Source: Corynebacterium sp. Marseille-P4321
GTDB lineage: Bacteria > Actinomycetota > Actinomycetes > Mycobacteriales > Mycobacteriaceae
Assembly (NCBI RefSeq): GCF_903645305.1
Contig: NZ_CAHJXO010000003.1
Location: 474,228-538,227, forward strand
Direction: 5' to 3'
Length of the DNA: 64,000 nt
Shown: piece after piece, positions 53,726 through 61,439 of the stretch
How the letters are laid out: every line of letters starts with the position of its first letter
Position numbering within the stretch: position 1 is the first letter of the stretch
Notes under the pieces: model-generated
The model's database searches: none
What the model was told of the DNA's origin: nothing
What the model saw: the letters and a program-made list of their open reading frames with translations, nothing else
Translations under genes and position numbers: made by a program

Positions 53726-56700
53726 TTACTTGCCCGCCTGAGCGGAGGTGGACGGCTTTGAATCGGATCCGGAGGATCCGTTAATCAGAAACTCACTGCC
53801 GGTGGCTTTCCCGAGCTGGTAGGAAGAGCTTGCTTCTTCCTTGCCACAGTTACGGAGAACGGTGTCTACCAGCAGCAGACCACCGAGGATGACACCCAGG
53901 GATCCTGCCGCCAAACCAATCATTTCAGGATTAGCGACTTGGAAGGCACCCTGTGCCCGAGCGGCGCGCTCCGCTCGATCGCGGTCGTAGATACCCAGGC
54001 CACGCTGAATGTAGTCGTTGGCCTCGCGGATTGCCTGGTTAATCTGCGCCGACACGCCCTCAAGACCCGGAATCTGAACCTGCGACAGAATTCCGACAGG
54101 AATCAGAAGAAGTAGCGGAGCGGAAAGGCCGACCAGGGAAGCGATACACGCCCCGTCGAGTTCGCTGGAACCATTGGTCTCGCTGCCGCGCTCGATCACA
54201 ATCTCGATTTTCTCGTCGAGCTTGTACACGCCGTTGTCGATCGGGACAACCTGGATCTTGTCGCCTTTACCGCGCGGGTCCACCACGATCTTGTTGTCCC
54301 CAAGTTCGGTGAGGTCCGACGCCGGAACCAACGAGCAGGAGTTGTCACCCGTGCAGATGTTGATCTCAACGTTGTTGGAACCGCCCTTGAAATCAACCAG
54401 GTAGGTGCCGGGACGATTGGGATCGGGGTTCTTCACAATGCTCGGCTGAGGTGCCGGCGGGACGCCTTCGAGCGCATCTGGAACGGTGACCTCGACAACT
54501 CGCACCGGGTTGCCCTCTGGGTCGCGGATCTCGATAGTAGCGAAACCGCTCTTGCCGGGGTTGGCGGAAATTTCGAGCTTGCCCTTGGCCGTCTCCTTAA
54601 CGGTGACGAGGTCGTTGCCGCGGATAACCTTGTAGGTCTCCTTGGGGCCGTATTCAATCTGATCCTTGATGTCCGTGTACAGGATTGTACGGATTTCCTC
54701 GAATTTGAGCGGCTCCGGCTGCTCGACAATCTCGAGGGTGTAGCGCCTCACCACAACGTCCCCGCGAGTCTCCACAACCGTCACAGTCTTACCTGCGGCG
54801 TCGGGCCCGGTGGGCTTGAGCTCCCACGTGTTGTCGTCTTGCTTAAGCTCCACCCACTGTTCGCCGTCCACAATCTGGATCGGGTTGTTGTTCAGGCGGG
54901 TGATGGTGAACTTACCGTCGGTGGTGATCTTGTAGGTGGAAGAAGTCGCGGTGTTATCCCCGCCCTTACCCGGAACAACCGTGTAGGTGTAACGCTCGAT
55001 AACCGTGCCGTTCTCGTCCTTGATCACGACGGTCGCGGTACCGGTTGCACCCTTCTTCGGGGTGATGTTGAGGGTGTCGTTGTTTCGGACCACCTGCAGC
55101 ACATCGTCACCCTGCACCTCAAAGGTGAAGTTCGACGAGTTCAGGGAAATGGAGGACTCGGACTTCGGGGTGAGGGTGAAGCTCTCCTCGCGAGGCTCCC
55201 CCGGGGTGATGTTGAAGACGAAGCGCTGGTCCGGCAGATCGCGGGAGTTCAGCACCTCGACTACGACCCGACCGTTAGCCCCATCGACGAACTTGAGCTG
55301 GCCGTTCTGCGGGTCGCTAGCAAGCAGCTCTTCGCCCTCTGTGACGCGAATCTTGCCACTTACGGTGACGCTGAAGGAAGACTTCACGTTCTTCACATCT
55401 TCTTTAACTGCACCCTCAGTGACCTTGATCGTGTACTCGATCAGCTCGACATTGTTGAAGAACTCGCTGATCTTGATTGTGCCGTTGGTGCCAGGAACCG
55501 GGCGGACGATCCAGTCACCCTTCTCATCCACGGTGTAGGTGAAGAGGTCCTCACCCTCCTTGATCTCAAAGCGATTGCCAGCAGTGCCGCGCCTCAAGGT
55601 GATGGTGTTGCGGTCCAGCACCTCGCGGGTGGCCTTGATGGTCTCGTAGTTGGACCCAATGGGACCCGCGACGATGGTGTAAGTGCCCACCAGGATGCGG
55701 CCATCCTGTGCGTTCTCGTCCGGCGCGTACACGTTGACCACTAGGGAGCCGTTTACCTTGTTGGTAACCTTCCAGCCGTTCGCGGTGTCTTCCCACGCCC
55801 ATTCACCGGACTGGCTCACGATTTCCTTCGTGAAGCCCGCTCCACCGCGGATCTCTACCGAATCACGTTCGTTGATCTTGTGCGTTTCCACGTCAACGAG
55901 AACGTTGGTGCCCGGCTGAATCTTCAGCGTGTAGGTGAACACCTTGCCGGTGTTGTCCACGGCCTTGATCACCACGTCGCCGGTCTCGCCCTGCTTCGGA
56001 GTGATGACCCAGAAGTCGCCACGCTTCTCAATCTTTTCGATCTTGTCCTGGCCGGAAACGATCTGCGGCTCCTCCTCAACACCCGAAATATCCAGCTTGT
56101 AGGAGTTGAAGTTGCCGATGATGCGAGTTTGCGTCGCGCGGTCGGAACGCGTGTCGACCAGGAAGATGTAGTTGTTCTCGGAACCGGTCGCCTTGCCGTT
56201 GACCTTCTCAAAGACCTTTACCTCGAGCTTGCCCTGGGTAAGGCCCTCGTTCAGCTTCACCTTGTACTGGTTTGAAGAGCCAGCGATCTTTTCCAGGGTG
56301 CCCGGGCCGTTTACCTCGTAGTCCCAGCCGGCGGGGACGGTGATGGTCTGATCGAGGTTTCCGACACCTACGTTGAAGTAGTGGTTGTTCACCGTAACGT
56401 CGTTAACCGTGACCTTCTCGGTCTTCTCGTTCACCACGTTGATGACGTACTCGTTGCGGTTGCCTTCATTGTCAACAATGACAATTCGGACGTCGCCACG
56501 GCCCTCTCGCTGCGGGGTGATCTGGAGGATCTCTCGGTCGCCTTGAATAACCTTCTCAACCTTGACCAGGCCGTTGGAGTCATCGACGAACTCGATGCGC
56601 CAGTTGTTCAGGTGCGGGACCTCGATCGACTGAGACTTGTCGTTACCCGAGAATGCGAGAGCGTAACTGTAGTGACGGCGGTGGCGTTCCACCGTCTTTG

Positions 56701-58096
56701 TGCGCTCAACCACCTGGCGGTTAGTAGACGTCACAGTCGTCTCAACAACCTTGGTTTCCGGCGTGGCGGTAACCGTCTTGTACTCGGTCCGCGGTGCGGC
56801 GGTCGTTCGCACGTACTCTGTGACAGGTTCTGCGGTCTCGGTCACGTACGCAGTCCGAGTCGCGCCCTCGACGATCTCGGTCGGTTGCTCGGTGACCGTC
56901 TTGGTCACCACTACTGGCTGTTCTTCTTCGATCGTGATCGTGCGCTGCGGCTCGGTGACCGTGGTCGTCTCCGTCGTCCGCTGCCAAGAGGTCCGGTCGG
57001 TAACGGTAGTCACGTCCGGGCGCCTCGTCTCGGTGACCGTCACGTTCGGCTGCGTTTCGGTGACGGTTTTCTCCAAAACCGGTTGGACGCGTTGTGGCAA
57101 AGTAACCGTCGGGCGCGTAGTCACAGTCACGGTCTTATCTGCCGGACGTACGGTCGTCCCCACAGTTTCCGTCGGACGCACAGTCACGGTCTGAGTGACG
57201 GTCTTATCTGGCGCCTGAACAATCTTCGTAGTGGTGACCGGTGGCTGCTTAGCCGTCGTCGTGATAACTTCCCGGATCACCTTCGGGTCGTAGTTATCAA
57301 GACCCGGTTGCGCAACGATAATGATGCGCTGGTTTGTCTTCGCGGACATCATGTCCTGGTTGAGGTTATACGTCGTTGGCACGAGCACCGTGACGTACTC
57401 ACCCGGGTTGACGTTCTTCTGCATCTGAGAGAAAGCGGCAGAGTTCTTCTTCAGGAAGTAGTCAGACTGGCCGATGACGTTGCGCTGCTGCGCCTGAATC
57501 TCGAAGCCGGTCCATTTCACGAAATCCTGGTAGCTCACTTTTGCTGGCTTACGGGCCCACCCGAAGCCGTAAGTTCCGGGCTTCACCTCGCCCTTCAAGT
57601 AGCCGCGAATCTGGTTCAGAATCTCTTGATTGTTGGAAACCAGGGCTTGGAGAACAAGGTTCTTTTTCTTGGCGTCTGCCATCCTGTTGGCGTTGTAGTC
57701 ATCGATCATCAACTTCGTCACGTTGATGGCTGCCTGCTCAAGCTCCGGATCAATCTTCGGATTTCCTCCGGTGATCGGGTTGAAACCGTAGAGACCAGAG
57801 GCACCATCCAGACGGCGTACCTGGTAGCTGGTGTGCATCTGCGGCTCGTCGAGGGCCGCGTCGATGCACCAGCCCGGGCCATACGCGGTTTGAAGCTGTC
57901 CCCCGTCTTGACGCAGGGTGCGCGTTTTGTTGTAGCTAATCGCAGCCTGCGTCGCGTCGTCCGAGAGCTGGGAGTACTGGCTGGTGATGCGGACATCCGC
58001 GTCTGCGGCGGGTGCAACCACCGCGGCGCCACCAAAGGCCACTGCGGTGGAGACCACGGTGGCCATGATGCGCTTCTTCAAGTTCACGTTCTTCAA
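53726..58096 (-). CDS. Giant repetitive surface protein B, paralogue of the downstream gene
   Basis: 1,456 residues with the same plan as surface protein A: TTG start with AAAGGA eight bases upstream (MKNVNLKKRIMATVV), signal peptide ending PAADAD, N-terminal domain (GPGWCIDAALDE, LEQAAINVTK, GEYVTVLVPTTYNL), TVTET stalk at about 305-490, Ig-like repeats (GLVKVEKVIQGDREILQITP, DVRIVIVDNEGNRNEYVINV) and the same C-terminal module (PLLLLIPVGILSQVQIPGLE, GLAAGSLGVILGGLLLVDTV). Only 39 bases separate it from the downstream copy, so they are co-transcribed. The paralogues have diverged strongly in the repeats but little in the C-terminal module. Confidence 0.8.
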   Translation of the reverse strand: MKNVNLKKRIMATVVSTAVAFGGAAVVAPAADADVRITSQYSQLSDDATQAAISYNKTRTLRQDGGQLQTAYGPGWCIDAALDEPQMHTSYQVRRLDGASGLYGFNPITGGNPKIDPELEQAAINVTKLMIDDYNANRMADAKKKNLVLQALVSNNQEILNQIRGYLKGEVKPGTYGFGWARKPAKVSYQDFVKWTGFEIQAQQRNVIGQSDYFLKKNSAAFSQMQKNVNPGEYVTVLVPTTYNLNQDMMSAKTNQRIIIVAQPGLDNYDPKVIREVITTTAKQPPVTTTKIVQAPDKTVTQTVTVRPTETVGTTVRPADKTVTVTTRPTVTLPQRVQPVLEKTVTETQPNVTVTETRRPDVTTVTDRTSWQRTTETTTVTEPQRTITIEEEQPVVVTKTVTEQPTEIVEGATRTAYVTETAEPVTEYVRTTAAPRTEYKTVTATPETKVVETTVTSTNRQVVERTKTVERHRRHYSYALAFSGNDKSQSIEVPHLNNWRIEFVDDSNGLVKVEKVIQGDREILQITPQREGRGDVRIVIVDNEGNRNEYVINVVNEKTEKVTVNDVTVNNHYFNVGVGNLDQTITVPAGWDYEVNGPGTLEKIAGSSNQYKVKLNEGLTQGKLEVKVFEKVNGKATGSENNYIFLVDTRSDRATQTRIIGNFNSYKLDISGVEEEPQIVSGQDKIEKIEKRGDFWVITPKQGETGDVVIKAVDNTGKVFTYTLKIQPGTNVLVDVETHKINERDSVEIRGGAGFTKEIVSQSGEWAWEDTANGWKVTNKVNGSLVVNVYAPDENAQDGRILVGTYTIVAGPIGSNYETIKATREVLDRNTITLRRGTAGNRFEIKEGEDLFTYTVDEKGDWIVRPVPGTNGTIKISEFFNNVELIEYTIKVTEGAVKEDVKNVKSSFSVTVSGKIRVTEGEELLASDPQNGQLKFVDGANGRVVVEVLNSRDLPDQRFVFNITPGEPREESFTLTPKSESSISLNSSNFTFEVQGDDVLQVVRNNDTLNITPKKGATGTATVVIKDENGTVIERYTYTVVPGKGGDNTATSSTYKITTDGKFTITRLNNNPIQIVDGEQWVELKQDDNTWELKPTGPDAAGKTVTVVETRGDVVVRRYTLEIVEQPEPLKFEEIRTILYTDIKDQIEYGPKETYKVIRGNDLVTVKETAKGKLEISANPGKSGFATIEIRDPEGNPVRVVEVTVPDALEGVPPAPQPSIVKNPDPNRPGTYLVDFKGGSNNVEINICTGDNSCSLVPASDLTELGDNKIVVDPRGKGDKIQVVPIDNGVYKLDEKIEIVIERGSETNGSSELDGACIASLVGLSAPLLLLIPVGILSQVQIPGLEGVSAQINQAIREANDYIQRGLGIYDRDRAERAARAQGAFQVANPEMIGLAAGSLGVILGGLLLVDTVLRNCGKEEASSSYQLGKATGSEFLINGSSGSDSKPSTSAQAGK

Positions 58097-58488
58097 CGGC
58101 TCAATCCTTTGTTCAAGAAGTCGGAGGAGATGTTCGAAGCAGCCTGGGGACCGCCTGAACACACGTCCCGAAACTGTTGAACAGTTATTCAACCGCACAA
58201 AGCGCTAAACGCATAGTTGAGATGTCGTCAATTTCGCTGAAAACGGCCTGCTATCTGCGAAAGGTGTCAAATAGATGTCCGTGACCTTGAAGTTTGTCCA
58301 TTAAAATTCCAGAAAATACCAAGGTGATTTTCGCCACAAACGAACGGATTGTTGAACACCACTGGTGGCATTCACATAGGTTTAGCTCAGAAAACCCCCC
58401 GTGTGCGATCCGTCATAGCTCTGGATTGCCTTGGCGTGAGCGAAGCAAACGCTCGACACTCTAGCCCGCGAACGGAGCCAGCGCACAA
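58097..58488 (-). promoter_or_regulatory. Leader and promoter region of the large surface-protein genes
   Basis: A stretch of about 390 bases with no gene, AT-richer than its surroundings (TTGTCCATTAAAATTCCAGA near 58290). It must hold the promoter of the surface-protein pair and the 3' end region of crtI. No hairpin or known operator stands out. The ribosome-binding AAAGGA is at 58105-58110. Confidence 0.4.
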
Positions 58489-60027
58489 TCAGTCGAGCGG
58501 TTCCGGCAGCGGCCCGGCGGAGCGGTCGCCGCGGACGCGCTTGAGCACGTTCTCCGCAGAGATGAGGCACATCGGCACGCCGACTCCAGGGGTGGTGGTG
58601 GCGCCGGCGTAGTACAGGCCGTCCAGCTTCCGCGACGCGTTGGAGCCGCGCAGGAATGCAGAGCCGCGCAGGGTGTGCGCCGGCCCGATCGCGCCGCCCG
58701 ACCACGCGTGGTAGCGGCCGGCGAAGTCGGCGGGGCCGAGCGTCTTGCGCACCAGTATGCGCTCGGAAAGATCGGGCACGCCGCACCAGCTGGCCACCTG
58801 CGCCACGGCGGCGTCGGCGATGCGCTGCACCTGCGGCGAGGCCTCACCGCCGTACATGTCGCCGTGTCCGATGTCCTCGGCAGCCGGCACCGGGACGAGG
58901 ACGAAGAGGTTCTCGCAGCCCTCGGGGGCAACGGACGGGTCTGTGGCGCTCGGCTTGGACACGTAGATCGACTGCGAAGCACCGAGGGGGCGCGACGCCA
59001 CGGGCCCGTCAAACACGGCGTCGAAGTCCGGTGCCCAGTCGCGGGAGAAGAGCAGGTTGTGGTGGGCAAGCTGCGGCAGCTTATCGCGCACGCCAAGCAT
59101 CACCAGTACCGTGCCCAGGCCGGGGTCGCGCGGGGCGAACCACGTCTCGTCGTAGGTGCGCTTCGCCTTCGGCAGCAGGCGGGTCTCCGTGTGGTGTAAA
59201 TCGGCGCAGGAGATGGTGATGTCGGATGGCACAGCGGAGCCGTCGATAAGCGAAACGCCCGTGGCCCTGCCCCCCTCAAACATGATGGCGCCCGCCTCGG
59301 CCCCGAACTCGAAGCGCACCCCCTGCTCCACCGCGAGCGCGTACAGCGCGTCCATCACTGCCTTGAACCCACCCTGCGGGTACTGCACGCCCTGCACAAG
59401 GTCGGTGTGGCTGAGCAGGTGATACAAACTCGGCGTGCGGTGCGGATGCGAGGAAAGAAACACCGCGGGATACGTGAGCATCTGGCGTAGGCACACGTCG
59501 GAAAAACGGCTGGCCACGAAGCTATCCAGCGGCAGGGTGAGGTAGCGCGCAAGCTTGCCCAGGTGCCTGCGAACGCCGAGCAGCGGCTTGACGGCGTTGA
59601 AGTTGGTGTAGAGGAAATTCTCGAGCGCGAGGTCGTACGCCTCCCGGGCGGTATCCAGGTAGGCGTGGAGCTGGGCGCCGGCGCCGGGCTCGATGGATTC
59701 GAACAGCGCGGCCGCCTCGTCGCGGCCCGAGGGTACGTCCACTGGAGTGTGCGCTTGCGGGAAGAGACGGTACGCCGGCGTGAGGGGGCGCAGGTCGAGG
59801 ACGTCCTCGGTCCGTTTGCCGAACAGGGCGAAGAAGTGGTCGAAGGCATCGGGCATGAGGTACCAGCTGGGGCCGGTGTCGAAGCGGAAGCCGTCGATAA
59901 GCTCACTGCCCGCACGCCCCCCGTACGTGCCCAACCGCTCGAGCACCGTGACCTCGAAGCCCTCGCGCGCCAACAGCGCCGCGGTGGCCATCCCCGCCAC
60001 CCCGGCGCCGATTACGGTCGCCTTCAC
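58489..60027 (-). CDS. crtI: Phytoene desaturase
   Basis: A 512-residue FAD-dependent desaturase that adds double bonds to phytoene to give lycopene-type carotenoids. The N-terminal dinucleotide site is VIGAGVAGMATAALLAREGF followed by VTVLERLGTYGGRAG. FDTGPSWYLMP and YPQGGFKAVMDALYALA are family features. The C-terminal signature DGLYYAGATTTPGVGVPMCL closes the FAD site. It starts at a GTG that overlaps the crtB stop by four bases (GTGA), so translation is coupled. Other carotenoid genes (crtE, crtY, crtEb) are not in the window. Confidence 0.93.
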   Translation of the reverse strand: MKATVIGAGVAGMATAALLAREGFEVTVLERLGTYGGRAGSELIDGFRFDTGPSWYLMPDAFDHFFALFGKRTEDVLDLRPLTPAYRLFPQAHTPVDVPSGRDEAAALFESIEPGAGAQLHAYLDTAREAYDLALENFLYTNFNAVKPLLGVRRHLGKLARYLTLPLDSFVASRFSDVCLRQMLTYPAVFLSSHPHRTPSLYHLLSHTDLVQGVQYPQGGFKAVMDALYALAVEQGVRFEFGAEAGAIMFEGGRATGVSLIDGSAVPSDITISCADLHHTETRLLPKAKRTYDETWFAPRDPGLGTVLVMLGVRDKLPQLAHHNLLFSRDWAPDFDAVFDGPVASRPLGASQSIYVSKPSATDPSVAPEGCENLFVLVPVPAAEDIGHGDMYGGEASPQVQRIADAAVAQVASWCGVPDLSERILVRKTLGPADFAGRYHAWSGGAIGPAHTLRGSAFLRGSNASRKLDGLYYAGATTTPGVGVPMCLISAENVLKRVRGDRSAGPLPEPLD

Positions 60028-60914
60028 GCGCGTCCTCCTCGCATTTGCTTCACGACAGCTCCCGCCACCAACCCCACCTTCTTCCCGTTCGGCACCCGCA
60101 CGCGCACCGTGGTGAGATCCTCCGCGGGCGTGGCGTCGATGCGTTCCGTGAGCTCGCGAAACAGTGCCTCCGCGGCCGCAACGCCGGTGCGGGCGGACGT
60201 GGGGAGCAACTGGATCGCCTCGCGCGCTCGGTCCAAGTCTTCGCGGATGTCCGCCACCAGCTCGCGCTTCAGCGCCTCCGTGAGCGCCTCCGGCGTCGCG
60301 CCCGCGAGCTGCGGGAAGTACGCGCGGCCCAACTTCGCGGCGTCCTCGCCAAGATCGCGCAGGAAGTTCACCTTCTGAAACGCAGCACCCAACGCCCGGG
60401 CGCCCGCCTCCATCGTCTCCCGGTCCTGCGGCGTAGGCTCCTCGCCGCGCAAGAACACCGCGAGGCACAGCAGGCCGATGACCTCGGCGGAGCCGTACAC
60501 GTACTCGTCGAAACTCGCCTTGTCGTGCGGCGCATCGCTCAGGTCCCGGCGCATCGAGCGGAAAAACGCCTCGATGTGGCGCTGCTCAAACCCGCAGCGG
60601 CGGTACGTTTGCGCATAGGCGTGCAGCACCGGGTCCGTATGCAGTCGGTGAAACGGGGCGTGCAGCACCTGTTCCTCATAGGCGGCGAGGTGCGCCTCGG
60701 GATCCTCGTGGGCATGAGACGCGGCGCCGTCGACAAGCTCATCCGCAATGCGCACCATCGCGTACAGATTGCGGATGTCCCGGCGCACCCCGGGGGCGAG
60801 CAAGCGGGCGGCGAAAGAGAAGCTGGTGCTGTACTCCTCAATCACCTGGGCCGCCGCCCTATCCGCCATCGCGTCGAAGCGGGCGAGCGCGCCCCGGCCG
60901 TGCTGCTGGGTCAT
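60024..60914 (-). CDS. crtB: Phytoene synthase
   Basis: 296 residues. It joins two geranylgeranyl diphosphates into phytoene. Aspartate-rich motifs are DELVD (VRIADELVDGAAS) and DLGED (KVNFLRDLGEDAAKLGRAYFP), and EEYSTSFSFAARLL and YVYGSAEVIGLLCLAVF match the family. The ATG at 60914 (MTQQHGRGA) has no Shine-Dalgarno, but TATACT ends seven bases before it, so a leaderless message is likely. It is coupled to crtI. A pair of this type also exists in C. glutamicum as a second crtB/crtI locus. Confidence 0.93.
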   Translation of the reverse strand: MTQQHGRGALARFDAMADRAAAQVIEEYSTSFSFAARLLAPGVRRDIRNLYAMVRIADELVDGAASHAHEDPEAHLAAYEEQVLHAPFHRLHTDPVLHAYAQTYRRCGFEQRHIEAFFRSMRRDLSDAPHDKASFDEYVYGSAEVIGLLCLAVFLRGEEPTPQDRETMEAGARALGAAFQKVNFLRDLGEDAAKLGRAYFPQLAGATPEALTEALKRELVADIREDLDRAREAIQLLPTSARTGVAAAEALFRELTERIDATPAEDLTTVRVRVPNGKKVGLVAGAVVKQMRGGRA

Positions 60915-60921
60915 GCTGGGG

Positions 60922-60927
60922 AGTATA
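60922..60927 (-). promoter_or_regulatory. Candidate -10 element of a leaderless crtB promoter
   Basis: On the minus strand TATACT is followed by seven bases and then the crtB ATG. This puts the expected transcription start at or next to the A of the start codon, in line with the lack of a ribosome-binding site. The -35 region is not clear. Confidence 0.45.
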
Positions 60928-61039
60928 CGGTTACGGAATTTGCAAGTTTCGTAGACGGTGCTTCTAATAGTGAATAAAGCGTGTGCGCTGGCGATTTGGT
61001 GGTGCAACGCATGCTCTGTAATATCCTTATTCGTTCCAA

Positions 61040-61113
61040 GGGCCTATAGCTCAGTCGGTTAGAGCGCATCGCTGATAACGATGAGGTCGCAAGTTCGATT
61101 CTTGCTAGGCCCA
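61040..61113 (+). tRNA. tRNA-Ile (GAT)
   Basis: The acceptor arm GGGCCTA pairs with TAGGCCC plus discriminator A. The D arm AGCTCAGTCGGTTAGAGC, the anticodon loop CTGATAA (anticodon GAT) and the T arm with TTCGATT are complete. No CCA is encoded. Confidence 0.97.
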
Positions 61114-61141
61114 CAATGTTCTGGAACAATCCGGAACATCC

Positions 61142-61214
61142 GGGGCATTAGCTCAGTTGGTAGAGCACCTGCTTTGCAAGCAGGATGTCAGGAGTTCGAT
61201 TCTCCTATGCTCCA
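61142..61214 (+). tRNA. tRNA-Ala (TGC)
   Basis: The acceptor GGGGCAT pairs with ATGCTCC (one G:U) plus discriminator A. The anticodon loop TTTGCAA gives TGC. The T loop is TTCGATT. It follows tRNA-Ile by 28 bases. Ile/Ala pairs usually lie in rRNA spacers, but no rRNA is present here. Confidence 0.97.
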
Positions 61215-61223
61215 CAGGACTAC

Positions 61224-61260
61224 AAAACCCTTCAGCTCACGGCTGGAGGGTTTTGTTTTG
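61224..61260 (+). terminator. Terminator of the tRNA-Ile/tRNA-Ala transcript
   Basis: A 13-base stem (AAAACCCTTCAGC with GCTGGAGGGTTTT, one mismatch) with a short loop is followed by GTTTTG. It lies 10 bases after tRNA-Ala. Confidence 0.9.
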
Positions 61261-61355
61261 GGTGGGTCCTCTGGGGGTGACGGGCTGTTTGGTGGGCACA
61301 CGTAGCCGTGTGCAAAGTCCCAAATTGCTAAATCGAAGTGTAAAACTGCTAATTG

Positions 61356-61419
61356 TTTCACACTTTAATTCGTAGTTTATCGCTAAGACTGTAAATAAGC
61401 AGGTAGATAAAGTGTGAAA
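61356..61419. promoter_or_regulatory. Inverted repeat and CACTTT repeat upstream of the AlbA/ATPase gene
   Basis: TTTCACACTTTA at 61356-61367 is perfectly inverted at 61408-61419 (TAAAGTGTGAAA), ending 20 bases before the start codon. The 19-mer CACTTTAATTCGTAGTTTA at 61361-61379 belongs to a repeat family that recurs downstream of the gene at 63222 and 63242. A further AAGTGTAAAA word lies at 61336-61345. This looks like an operator array. Confidence 0.75.
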
Positions 61420-61439
61420 GTGGATCTAGACTGCTCATC

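Noticed and set aside
52341..57194. Long plus-strand frames rich in Thr and Val opposite the surface proteins
   Set aside because: They are complements of the repetitive TVTET stalk codons, so they stay open by composition. They have no ribosome-binding sites or family sequence.
49073..58096. Thioester (Cys-Gln) adhesin domain in the N-termini of the giant surface proteins
   Set aside because: Both have GPGWCID and later AAINVTK, as in thioester domains, but the Gln is one residue out of register between the paralogues and only about 40 residues from the Cys, so the bond is not supported.
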